This document shows positions 1-6,393 of a stretch of DNA of 7,381 nt, piece after piece. The position numbers were made by a program, and so were the translations under genes. The DNA lies in contig JAOZQX010000059.1 of NCBI GenBank assembly GCA_029931995.1, forward strand, positions 1-7,381, in the 5' to 3' direction. The stretch's first letter is position 1. Each line of letters begins with the position of its first letter. Below the pieces are notes generated by a model. That model did no database searches, was not told the origin of the DNA, and was given only the letters and a program-made list of their open reading frames with translations. Origin of the DNA: Bacteroidales bacterium (GTDB lineage Bacteria; Bacteroidota; Bacteroidia; Bacteroidales; GCA-2711565).

Positions 1-215
1 TATTAATCCAGATTGAAAATTCAGGAAAATGGATTGGCGAAGAACTTAAAGATAAAAAAATTGCGAACAATCATGGAGTTGGTCTAAAAAATGTTATTCA
101 ACGGCTCGAAAATGAATATGGGTCAGATTATGAATTTTTGGTATTGGCAACCGAACAATTCGTTAAAATAAAAATCATTATTAAATCCCAAAAAATTTAT
201 GCCAAAAAATCATAA
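1..215 (+). CDS. Sensor histidine kinase, LytS/YehU type, C-terminal fragment (5' end outside window)
   Basis: Reading from the first full codon at position 3, the open frame runs to a TAA at 213-215 and gives about 70 residues of a C-terminus. It contains the end of a HATPase_c domain: an ENSG segment (start of the G1-like region) and then GVGLKNVIQRLENEYG, the G2-type box. That box, of the form GxGLxNxxxRL, is characteristic of the LytS/YehU kinases that partner LytTR regulators. The family autophosphorylates on a histidine and passes the phosphate to the partner regulator at the inner membrane. The sensor, membrane and histidine-bearing parts lie off the left edge, so the signal sensed cannot be inferred. 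The last 17 nt overlap the response regulator start, implying co-transcription and probably translational coupling. Confidence 0.88.
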   Translation, partial: LIQIENSGKWIGEELKDKKIANNHGVGLKNVIQRLENEYGSDYEFLVLATEQFVKIKIIIKSQKIYAKKS

Positions 216-930
216 AATAAAGGTTTTAATTGTAGATGATGAGCGATTAGCCAGAACAAAACTTAAATCATTATTAAAAAATTATAATGGGATAGAGATT
301 GTTGGGGAAGCCAAAAATGCCATGGATGGAATTGATTTAATTAATAAACTCTCGCCTGATGTTTTATTTTTGGATATTCAAATGCCGGGGCTTAGCGGCT
401 TCGATTTACTTGAGCGAGTAAATTTCCACGGAAAAGTAATTTTTGTAACCGCCTTTGATGATTACGCCATAAGAGCTTTTGAAATAAATGCCATCGATTA
501 TTTATTAAAGCCATTAAACCCTGAAAGGCTTGATGAAACGATAAAAAGACTTTATTCAGAAGAAGAAAAAACCAAACCTGATATCGGCATTTTACAGTAT
601 AGAGATAAAGTATTTTTATCTTCCACAAATGGCTATAAATTTATTTCTCTGGAAAATTTGGTTAAGATTGAGGCTTTAGGTGATTACACTAAATTATTTT
701 GCAAAGATGGAGGTATCGGGCTAATGTTAAGGACAATGAAAGAATGGGAAAAAGTACTGCCTGAGAATCATTTTGCCCGTATTCATCGCAAATGGATCAT
801 TAACCTTAACTATATTGAGCGAATTGAAAAATTAGACAATTACTCTTTAATCGCTTTTTTAAAGGATTGTGACGAAGGCTTACAGGTTAGCAAAAAATAC
901 AGAAAAATGATTAAAAATAATTATAATTAA
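199..930 (+). CDS. LytTR-family two-component response regulator
   Basis: This 243-residue protein has the usual length and two-domain layout of AgrA/LytR-type regulators. Residues 8-120 form a receiver domain: acidic pocket D13/D14 (VDDE), phosphoacceptor D59 (FLDIQMPG), switch T84 and K104 of the LLKP motif. Residues about 130-240 form a LytTR DNA-binding domain, with FISLENLVKIEALGDYTKL and a later HFARIHRKWIINLNYIERIE stretch that is typical of the fold. The ATG at 199 places the receiver domain close to the N-terminus, as expected, and lies inside the 3' end of the kinase gene (17-nt overlap). The partner is therefore almost certainly that kinase. Its regulon cannot be read from this window. 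The gene ends 3 bp before the convergent end of aspS. Confidence 0.95.
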   Translation: MPKNHKIKVLIVDDERLARTKLKSLLKNYNGIEIVGEAKNAMDGIDLINKLSPDVLFLDIQMPGLSGFDLLERVNFHGKVIFVTAFDDYAIRAFEINAIDYLLKPLNPERLDETIKRLYSEEEKTKPDIGILQYRDKVFLSSTNGYKFISLENLVKIEALGDYTKLFCKDGGIGLMLRTMKEWEKVLPENHFARIHRKWIINLNYIERIEKLDNYSLIAFLKDCDEGLQVSKKYRKMIKNNYN

Positions 931-934
931 TTTT
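913..934. terminator. Possible weak bidirectional AT-only hairpin between convergent genes
   Basis: An imperfect palindrome (arms 913-922 and 925-934, one mismatch) spans the stop codon of the response regulator and the end of aspS. It is entirely A/T with almost no loop, so it would be unstable as RNA. It is listed only because the two convergent genes are 3 bp apart and no better terminator is visible. Confidence 0.15.
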
Positions 935-2688
935 CACTTACCATCTTTTACCACCCTTAATTTCAACTCATCCAACTGCTCTTGTACAATTGCCGAAGGC
1001 GAATCTATCATAACATCCCGTCCTGCATTATTTTTAGGGAATGCAATAAAATCACGGATAGAATCGGAGCCACCAAACAAAGCAACCAAACGATCAAAAC
1101 CAAGAGCAATACCACCATGAGGAGGAGCTCCAAATTCGAAAGCATTCATTAGGAAGCCAAACTGAGCTTGAGCATCTTCATCTGAAAAACCTAATAAAGT
1201 GAACATTCTTTTTTGTAATGTTTTATCAAAAATACGAATGGAGCCACCGCCAATTTCAACTCCATTAATGACCATATCGTAAGCATTGGCCCGAACTTTT
1301 CCAGGATCGCTTTCCAACATATCAATGTCTTCATTTTTTGGCGAAGTAAACGGATGATGCATGGCATGATAACGTCCGCTGTCTTCATCCCATTCTAATA
1401 AAGGAAAGTCAACAACCCAAAGCGGTTTAAATACTTTTGGATCTCTAAGACCTAATTGACTTCCCATTTCCAAACGTAATTCGCATAATTGCTTGCGAAC
1501 TTTTTCGGCTTCGCCGGAAAGGACCAATAAAAGATCGCCAGCTTTGGCATTCATTTTTTCGGCCCACGTTTTAAGCGCATCCTGATCGAAAAATTTATCA
1601 ACAGATGATTTGAAGGTGCCATCTGCATTGCATTTTACATAAATCATTCCTTGAGCTCCAACCTGTGGTCGTCTTACAAAATCGGTCAATTTATCCAATT
1701 GTTTACGCGAATATTCTCCACATCCTTCGGCACAAAAACCAATGACTAATTCGGCATCATCAAATACCTTGAATCCTTTGTTTTGGGCAACATCGTTCAC
1801 CTCAACGAACTCCATTCCAAAACGAATATCCGGTTTATCCGAACCATACAATTGCATAGCCTCAGAATAAGGCATCCGTGGAAATTCTGTAACATCAATA
1901 TTTTTTACGGTTTTAAATAAATATTTAGTTAATCCCTCAAAAGTGTTTAAAATATCTTCCTGATCCACAAAGGACATTTCGCAGTCAATTTGTGTAAACT
2001 CAGGTTGACGGTCGGCACGCAAATCTTCATCGCGGAAGCATTTTACCAATTGATAATAACGATCGTAACCACCCACCATCAACAATTGTTTAAATGTTTG
2101 TGGCGATTGTGGCAGCGCATAAAATTCATTCTCGTTCATACGTGAAGGCACAACAAAATCGCGAGCACCCTCGGGAGTTGATTTAATAAGATAAGGGGTT
2201 TCAATTTCAAAAAATTCCTGACTATCTAAATATTTACGAGTCTCAATAGACATACGATGACGAAGCTCCAAATTTTTACGCAATGGATTCCGGCGCAAAT
2301 CAAGATAACGATATTTCATTCGTAACTCTTCTCCCCCATCAGTTTCATCTTCGATGGTAAATGGCGGAATATTGGATTTGTTCAGAACTACAAATTCTGA
2401 TACAATAATTTCAATTTCACCAGTAGAGATTTTTTTGTTTTTATTGCTACGTTCAGCTACTTCACCTTTAGCCTGAATCACAAACTCACGACCCAGCTTA
2501 CGGGCTTTTTCACAAAGTTTAGCATCGGTTTCCATATTAAAAACCAATTGGGTAATTCCATAACGATCGCGTAAATCTACAAAGGTCATTCCGCCCAAAT
2601 CGCGCGATTTTTGTACCCACCCACTCAAGCTAACACTTTGTCCAACATTTTTAATATTCAGTACTCCGCAAGTATGTGTCCGTAACAT
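934..2688 (-). CDS. aspS: Aspartyl-tRNA synthetase
   Basis: At 584 residues this is the normal length for bacterial AspRS, a cytoplasmic class II enzyme that attaches aspartate to tRNA-Asp. Residues 1-105 form the OB-fold anticodon-binding domain ([11 protein letters not shown]). The catalytic core includes the flipping-loop region ([15 protein letters not shown], about 164-178), class II motif 2 ([16 protein letters not shown], 218-233) and motif 3 (GIALGFDRL, 526-534, with R533). The bacterial insertion (GAD-like) domain lies around 290-410. Residues L31 and K83 match the pair I recall as favouring tRNA-Asp-specific (discriminating) enzymes, in contrast to H31/G83 of non-discriminating Pseudomonas AspRS; this suggests a separate AsnRS exists in the genome. 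The ATG at 2688 starts directly with the conserved MLRTHTCG N-terminus. It may share a transcript with the gene 71 bp upstream. Confidence 0.98.
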   Translation of the reverse strand: MLRTHTCGVLNIKNVGQSVSLSGWVQKSRDLGGMTFVDLRDRYGITQLVFNMETDAKLCEKARKLGREFVIQAKGEVAERSNKNKKISTGEIEIIVSEFVVLNKSNIPPFTIEDETDGGEELRMKYRYLDLRRNPLRKNLELRHRMSIETRKYLDSQEFFEIETPYLIKSTPEGARDFVVPSRMNENEFYALPQSPQTFKQLLMVGGYDRYYQLVKCFRDEDLRADRQPEFTQIDCEMSFVDQEDILNTFEGLTKYLFKTVKNIDVTEFPRMPYSEAMQLYGSDKPDIRFGMEFVEVNDVAQNKGFKVFDDAELVIGFCAEGCGEYSRKQLDKLTDFVRRPQVGAQGMIYVKCNADGTFKSSVDKFFDQDALKTWAEKMNAKAGDLLLVLSGEAEKVRKQLCELRLEMGSQLGLRDPKVFKPLWVVDFPLLEWDEDSGRYHAMHHPFTSPKNEDIDMLESDPGKVRANAYDMVINGVEIGGGSIRIFDKTLQKRMFTLLGFSDEDAQAQFGFLMNAFEFGAPPHGGIALGFDRLVALFGGSDSIRDFIAFPKNNAGRDVMIDSPSAIVQEQLDELKLRVVKDGK

Positions 2689-2706
2689 AATTATAGTTTT
2701 AGGCTG

Positions 2707-2714
2707 CGAAATTA
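2707..2714 (-). promoter_or_regulatory. Possible Bacteroidota -7 element for aspS
   Basis: On the minus strand the sequence TAATTTCG matches the Bacteroidota TAnnTTTG -7 consensus at all but one fixed position. It lies 18 bp upstream of the aspS ATG. At 19 nt further upstream is TTCG, one mismatch from the TTTG -33 element, but that falls in the CGAAGA repeat and may be chance. Confidence 0.25.
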
Positions 2715-2733
2715 CAAAATAAAAAGGCAGAGG

Positions 2734-2751
2734 CGAAGACGAAGACGAAGA
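2734..2751. repeat. Three tandem copies of CGAAGA
   Basis: Three exact, adjacent copies of the hexamer CGAAGA (TCTTCG on the other strand) sit in the 71-bp gap between the DUF6873-like gene and aspS. The stretch is richer in G and C than the rest of this gap and is non-coding in the two flanking genes. It could be a slippage-prone microsatellite. No function is evident. Confidence 0.7.
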
Positions 2752-2759
2752 ATTTCGTT

Positions 2760-3446
2760 TTAGATAAAAATCAAACTCCCCCCATCAAACAGAGGTCCAT
2801 CATAAAGCTCAATGATTTCAAAGTTTTGGGATTTCAAAAACGCTTTTATTTCATTGCTATCTTTTAAATGATTCAAGCTCCCGATAAAAAATATTTTCTT
2901 CTCAAGTATTCCAGCACAACCACCAATAAAACCATTTTTATATCCAGGCAATTGTATTCCTTCGGGATCAACATAAAGCACTTCCAAATCGAAACGTTTT
3001 AGCGTACGTGCTACGCCTTTATCAGAAGTGATGTAATGTTTATTTCCCAGTGGAATTAAATTACATCGTGTATAGCCCTGATCAACCTGAATCAAATCCA
3101 TATCTTCGGCCAACTGTATAATTTTAGAATCAGTGTTCCTAAAATTATGAATTAAATAATCGTTATCGGCAACAATATTATATTTTGAACTGGCAGGATA
3201 TTTTGTACCCACAGCTTCTTCGCCCAAAACATAAGATATTTTGTGTTCTTTTAATTTTTGAAAATAAACATCAGGCAAATTTGGAGCAAGTACCAATTGA
3301 TTTTCTATTTGGCTAAAAAAAATATCGGGATGTCCCGATATAGCCTCATAAACGATTCCCTCTGTTTGAAATTCAACTACCTCTTCAAATTCAGTCAATT
3401 TTTTAATCGCTGCATTCGGAATTTTTTGATCTACAATAATTAACAT
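2760..3446 (-). CDS. DUF6873-like GME-fold protein
   Basis: A 228-residue cytoplasmic protein without signal peptide or membrane segment. I recognise the segment pattern of the DUF6873 (GME-fold) family: [10 protein letters not shown] (37-46), [19 protein letters not shown] (83-101), DQGYTRCN (122-129), YITSDKGVA (138-146), GFIGGCAG (172-179), IGSLNH (188-193) and a C-terminal FDGGSLIFI (220-228). The fold is shared with guanidino-group-modifying enzymes such as arginine deiminases and DDAH, which use a nucleophilic Cys with His and acidic partners. C128 and C177 with H39, H137 or H193 are visible candidates, but the catalytic set is not established and the substrate is unknown. The ATG at 3446 fits the compact N-terminus ([10 protein letters not shown]). 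The gene contains a terminator-like hairpin early in its sequence (3311-3345) and lies 71 bp upstream of aspS. Confidence 0.75.
   Translation of the reverse strand: MLIIVDQKIPNAAIKKLTEFEEVVEFQTEGIVYEAISGHPDIFFSQIENQLVLAPNLPDVYFQKLKEHKISYVLGEEAVGTKYPASSKYNIVADNDYLIHNFRNTDSKIIQLAEDMDLIQVDQGYTRCNLIPLGNKHYITSDKGVARTLKRFDLEVLYVDPEGIQLPGYKNGFIGGCAGILEKKIFFIGSLNHLKDSNEIKAFLKSQNFEIIELYDGPLFDGGSLIFI
3311..3345 (-). terminator. Terminator-like hairpin plus U tract inside the DUF6873-like gene
   Basis: Read on the minus strand (the sense of the gene), ATATCGGGA and TCCCGATAT form perfect 9-nt arms (3333-3341 and 3322-3330) around a 2-nt centre, or 8 bp with an ACAT tetraloop. Seven U residues follow (3315-3321). 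Outer GGCT/AGCC arms (3342-3345 and 3311-3314) extend the symmetry beyond the U tract. It lies about 100 nt downstream of the start codon, over residues 35-45. Structurally it is a textbook intrinsic terminator shape, but its position inside an intact coding region means that function (attenuation, processing or none) is unproven. Confidence 0.45.
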
Positions 3447-3450
3447 GGCT

Positions 3451-3458
3451 CAAAATTA
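3451..3458 (-). promoter_or_regulatory. Possible -7 element of the DUF6873-like gene
   Basis: TAATTTTG on the minus strand matches the TAnnTTTG Bacteroidota -7 consensus exactly. It ends only 4 nt before the ATG, which would give a leaderless or nearly leaderless transcript. No TTTG -33 element is found at the usual 19-21 nt spacing, so support is partial. The rest of the 78-bp divergent gap (3447-3524) shows no other clear motif. Confidence 0.3.
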
Positions 3459-3524
3459 GTTTTTTATTTGTTTTTGTAATTGATTATTTACAAATTCGCT
3501 AATTAAACCAAGCTAATAATACCT

Positions 3525-4088
3525 ATGAAAAAAAAGATTGTATTTATCGTAAGCATCCTGATTGTTGTTGTTCTCGTTACGACTGTTTTTTATAGCAAAG
3601 GTCAGGTATCAAGCAAATATGAAATAGAAAAAATTGATAGCATTCCGAATTTTTTCAAATCACAAGATTTTTATTTTGCCGGACAACCTAGCCTTGAAAC
3701 CTTAAAATCGTTAAAAGAAGATGGCGTAAATCTCATCATTAATTTACGCTCAGAAGCCGAAAACACCAAGCACACCGAAGAAAACTATGATGAAGAGGCA
3801 TTAGTTGCAGAATTAGGAATGAAATATGTTTCAATTCCTATGAGTGGAATTGACGCCTACTGTCCTGAGACTCTTGAAAAAGTAGCTGAAGCAATTAACT
3901 CATTCGAAGGCAAAACACTTATTCATTGTGCCGGGTGCGGACGTGTGACACATGTATGGATGGCTTATTTGGTGAGGCATTGCGGCTATACCGTTGACGA
4001 AGCTGTTGCCGTTGGAAAACAATTAAGATTTCGTTTATATCTGGAATATTTATTAGGTGAAGAAATTACAATGGATATAAAGAAATAA
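3525..4088 (+). CDS. Membrane-anchored BLH/DUF442-like (dual-specificity type) phosphatase
   Basis: A 187-residue protein. Residues 4-22 form one hydrophobic helix after MKKK, a signal anchor or uncleaved signal peptide, so the domain should face the periplasm. Residues about 40-165 follow the BLH/DUF442 phosphatase pattern: FYFAGQPSLETLKSLKEDGVNLIINLR (49-75), GMKYVSIPMSGID (98-110), then the P-loop IHCAGCGRV (133-141) with nucleophile C135 and R140 in the CX4R spacing I recall for this family, and a helical GYTVDEAV segment. The P-loop is unusual: a second cysteine, C138, makes a CAGC (CXXC) motif where relatives usually have a Ser-Gly-Asn-like run. Substrate is unknown; phosphatase or sulfurtransferase-like activity is inferred from family only. 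The gene stands alone on its strand between a divergent and a convergent neighbour. Confidence 0.75.
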   Translation: MKKKIVFIVSILIVVVLVTTVFYSKGQVSSKYEIEKIDSIPNFFKSQDFYFAGQPSLETLKSLKEDGVNLIINLRSEAENTKHTEENYDEEALVAELGMKYVSIPMSGIDAYCPETLEKVAEAINSFEGKTLIHCAGCGRVTHVWMAYLVRHCGYTVDEAVAVGKQLRFRLYLEYLLGEEITMDIKK

Positions 4089-4093
4089 GACTT

Positions 4094-5092
4094 TCAAATA
4101 TGTATTTCAAAATCCCGATCTTTTAAATTGAGGTCGGTTTTAAATATTACTTTTTTGAATTTTTCTTTAAGAAATTTCTTGTTTTCACCATTGTATCCAA
4201 TGGCATAATTGAGTTCTTTCGGATTTACAATTATGGTGATTAAATCTGAATCCGATTTAAGGTTTATCAATTTTTTATGCCAAATTTCGGTATAAACTAA
4301 TTCGCGAAATGATTGATGGAATGGCCCTGCCACGAGCTCGCTTCCATCCAATAAACCTTCGGAAGGATGCAAGCCCACTCTTAAAATCTTTACATTAGCT
4401 TTTTCAAAGAGTTCAAGAATTTCAGATGTCCACTCAACAGCTTCCTTTAGGCTAAGGACTTTGTATTTTTTTGCATGATAAAGTTCTTCCAATTTTGTTT
4501 CACGAATAACCAATGTAGGATAAATACGTGTGTTTTCGGCTCCGAGCTCAATAATTTTTCGAGCAGTGTTTAACGATTTTTCTTTGGTATCGCCCGGCAA
4601 ACCAATCATCATCTGTAATCCTAAATCAAAACCAAAATCCTTTATTAATTTCGATGCCTGAACGGTATCTTCAAGCGAATGGCCTCTTCCGGACATCATC
4701 AAAACCTCCTCTTCCATCGATTGAGCTCCCAATTCAATGGTTTTAACATTAAAACTTTTCAGCATTTCAAGAACCTTTTCGTTGATATAGTCAGGCCTTG
4801 TAGAACATCGAATTGAACGAATTTTTCCTTGTTTAATATAATCTTGAACTTGTTCTAAAAAGTGTTGTTGTTCCTCAAATGGAATTCCTGTAAAATTCCC
4901 ACCAAAAAATGCGAGCTCTATATGTGTACCTTTAGGGATTGTTTCTATATGATTGTCAATTATTTTGCGAATTTCCGAGTCAGAGGGAGTTTTTAGTTCC
5001 CCGCTGATTTTCTGCTGATTACAATATAAACATTGAAATGGGCAAGCTAATTCAGGAATAAATATTGGGATTATATAATTTTTCTGACTCAT
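4094..5092 (-). CDS. Elp3-like radical SAM protein without acetyltransferase domain
   Basis: A 332-residue cytoplasmic protein. The CX3CX2C cluster motif (C17, C21, C24 in ACPFQCLYCNQ) binds the 4Fe-4S cluster of radical SAM enzymes. Further family landmarks are FFGGNFTGIP (62-71, the GG motif for SAM binding), STRPDYI (97-103), ELGAQSM (120-126), SGRGHSLEDT (134-143) and MMIGLPGDT. These resemble the radical SAM core of Elp3 and its bacterial relatives. True Elp3 is about 500-550 residues and carries a C-terminal GNAT acetyltransferase domain; here only a short C-terminal extension follows, so the tRNA wobble-uridine activity of Elp3 should not be assumed. The ATG at 5092 places the cluster motif at the expected distance from the N-terminus. 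The gene is monocistronic in this window, and its 3' end is 5 bp from the convergent phosphatase gene. Confidence 0.85.
   Translation of the reverse strand: MSQKNYIIPIFIPELACPFQCLYCNQQKISGELKTPSDSEIRKIIDNHIETIPKGTHIELAFFGGNFTGIPFEEQQHFLEQVQDYIKQGKIRSIRCSTRPDYINEKVLEMLKSFNVKTIELGAQSMEEEVLMMSGRGHSLEDTVQASKLIKDFGFDLGLQMMIGLPGDTKEKSLNTARKIIELGAENTRIYPTLVIRETKLEELYHAKKYKVLSLKEAVEWTSEILELFEKANVKILRVGLHPSEGLLDGSELVAGPFHQSFRELVYTEIWHKKLINLKSDSDLITIIVNPKELNYAIGYNGENKKFLKEKFKKVIFKTDLNLKDRDFEIHI
4109..4141 (+). terminator. Candidate terminator of the phosphatase gene, inside the antisense of the radical SAM gene
   Basis: About 20 nt past the stop of the 3525-4088 gene, CCGATC (4115-4120) and GGTCGG (4132-4137) pair over 6 bp. 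One of these is a G-U wobble that exists only in the + strand RNA. The loop is 11 nt. AAAA (4109-4112) and TTTT (4138-4141) flank the stem and supply the U run. The element falls within the last codons of the radical SAM gene. The stem is short, so confidence is moderate at best. Confidence 0.35.
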
Positions 5093-5133
5093 AATTAGTT
5101 ATAAATGTATAAAATAAATAATTTTGTTTACAC

Positions 5134-5141
5134 CAAACATA
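5134..5141 (-). promoter_or_regulatory. Possible -7 element of the radical SAM gene
   Basis: TATGTTTG on the minus strand matches TAnnTTTG exactly and would give a leader of roughly 35 nt before the ATG at 5092. No TTTG is present at the -33 position, so the match could be chance in this A/T-rich 87-bp divergent gap. I saw no convincing promoter for the rightward operon in the same gap. Confidence 0.25.
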
Positions 5142-5179
5142 TAATGTACAAGTGAATATTAAATTAAAAATCAATACTT

Positions 5180-5812
5180 ATGAAGAAGAATTTATTTAGG
5201 GTCGGGGTAATTATTTTCTCTTTTATTATGTTTTCTCTTTCTTTTTCCGGATGTAAGAGCAAACAAAAAATCGCCCAAGACCAAAGCGAAAGTGCTTATG
5301 CCCAAAAAATTGAACAGGCTAAAAGAGACCTGCTTGCAATAATAAACGATCAGGGATCGATGAACCTTGACGAAAAAGAATACCGCTTAAATGCCATTAA
5401 ACAGGAATATTTCCAAGATCAGGAAGTAAAAGATTTAATTGCACGTGCCGATGATGCTCTCACTGTTTTACGTGATGAACAAGATGCTAAAACCCGCGAA
5501 GAATCGGAAAAACAGCAGCAATATGTTTTCCATAAAAGTATTTTGGACGGATTTAATGCTGTAGCTAGTGCCAATAGTTTTTCGCAAGCTAATTTACACA
5601 TTGCCCAAGCTCTTAAATTATATGCATCGGGCGATATTCCTGTACTGATTATTATCAGCCAGGAAAACGGGGTAAAAGATTACGACCGTCCAACCACTAT
5701 CAAAAAATATCTAGAATATTTAAAAGATGTGAAAAAATTTGATAAAGGTATCGAATCATTCATGTTGGATAATAACGGGAAAATAACTGAAATCGAACTC
5801 ATTAAAAAATAA
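5180..5812 (+). CDS. Predicted lipoprotein with coiled coil and C-terminal NTF2-like domain
   Basis: A 210-residue protein. Residues 1-25 form a lipoprotein signal peptide: MKKN, a hydrophobic stretch, then SFSGC with lipid-acceptor C25 (F at -3 is less usual than L). Residues about 36-114 are charged and heptad-like, rich in Glu, Lys, Gln and Ala, and look like a long helix or coiled coil. Residues 115-210 form a small globular domain with SFSQANLHIAQALKLYAS (133-150), a strand-like PVLIIISQ segment, DYDRPTTIKKYLEYL (167-181) and a final NNGKITEIELIKK (198-210). This domain has the look of an NTF2/SnoaL-like fold and shares its first helix motif with the next gene's product. I do not know its function; it is probably attached to the envelope and first in an operon of exported proteins (next start 5 bp downstream). 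Confidence 0.8.
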   Translation: MKKNLFRVGVIIFSFIMFSLSFSGCKSKQKIAQDQSESAYAQKIEQAKRDLLAIINDQGSMNLDEKEYRLNAIKQEYFQDQEVKDLIARADDALTVLRDEQDAKTREESEKQQQYVFHKSILDGFNAVASANSFSQANLHIAQALKLYASGDIPVLIIISQENGVKDYDRPTTIKKYLEYLKDVKKFDKGIESFMLDNNGKITEIELIKK

Positions 5813-5817
5813 GAATT

Positions 5818-6393
5818 ATGTCTAAAATCAAGATATTATTAGTTGCTGTATTTTGCTTTTCATTAGCTTCTTCAGCTTTTTCGCAGGCACAAATCAGTCC
5901 TGAAAGAAAACGTGCCATCGACAGCCTTGCAATTGAAAAAATCAGAGATTTAAGTAAGTATATTTCAATTATTGGAAGCAAGGAAACACCTTTTTCTGAA
6001 GCCAACCGCGTGATTGAGCGTACGCTTGAATTATTTGCCGACGATAGTCAAATCGGGGTATCTTCTTTACACCGAACCGAAATTCAATATTATGGCGTTC
6101 GTCCATATTTGGAGCATTTAATGGCATTAAATTACGATCGCGTTAACATTAGTTGGTACAACATCCAATATATTAGTGATTTGGAATTACAACCCGATGG
6201 AAGATACGTGGGTGTAATTACCATCTATCAACGTTTCGAAGGTCAATCGGACGATGGATTAACATACAAGGATACTACAAAGAAAGATATTACCGTTTAT
6301 GTAGAACGAAAACACACACAAATTGGTGGAAAACTGATTGGTTTTTGGGATGTGTTATTAGGAGATGTTAGAGTAACTGAAACTACAAAATGA
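5818..6393 (+). CDS. Exported small protein, probable NTF2-like fold, function unknown
   Basis: A 191-residue protein. Residues 1-22 are a signal peptide with likely cleavage at AFS|QAQ (22/23), so the mature protein is periplasmic or secreted. The mature part has a helix motif PFSEANRVIERTLELFAD (58-75), then YYGVRPYLEHL (91-101), then a run of alternating strand-like segments (about 109-190) including VGVITIYQRFEGQSDDG, DITVYVERKH and a C-terminal DVLLGDVRVTET. This helix-then-sheet order suggests an NTF2-like cone, by inspection only. Similar proteins are, to my memory, widespread unannotated Bacteroidota proteins. Its start is 5 bp after the lipoprotein stop, and its stop overlaps the next start in ATGA (6390-6393), so translation is probably coupled. 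No catalytic residues are recognisable. Confidence 0.8.
   Translation: MSKIKILLVAVFCFSLASSAFSQAQISPERKRAIDSLAIEKIRDLSKYISIIGSKETPFSEANRVIERTLELFADDSQIGVSSLHRTEIQYYGVRPYLEHLMALNYDRVNISWYNIQYISDLELQPDGRYVGVITIYQRFEGQSDDGLTYKDTTKKDITVYVERKHTQIGGKLIGFWDVLLGDVRVTETTK

Noticed and set aside
392..628. 78-codon open frame on the minus strand
   Set aside because: It lies fully antisense to the receiver domain of the response regulator, and its translation has no recognisable motif.
1191..1388. 65-codon open frame on the minus strand
   Set aside because: It is an alternative frame within aspS, whose intact synthetase frame explains the region.
2747..2760. Short hairpin ACGAA/TTCGT near the end of the DUF6873-like gene as a terminator
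   Set aside because: Only 5 bp, and on the minus strand, where it would be needed, no U run follows.
3258..3443. 61-codon open frame on the plus strand
   Set aside because: It is antisense to the start of the DUF6873-like gene and has low-complexity, A/T-driven composition.
5101..5165. Rightward promoter for the lipoprotein operon in the divergent gap
   Set aside because: A TTTG is present, but the sequence 20 nt downstream (TACAAGTG) matches the -7 consensus too poorly to call.
5419..5601. 60-codon open frame on the minus strand
   Set aside because: It is a shadow of the coiled-coil coding region of the lipoprotein, rich in Ser/Cys as expected from antisense reading.
5802..6005. 67-codon open frame on the minus strand
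   Set aside because: It is antisense to the signal-peptide region of the second operon gene; the hydrophobic look comes from that.
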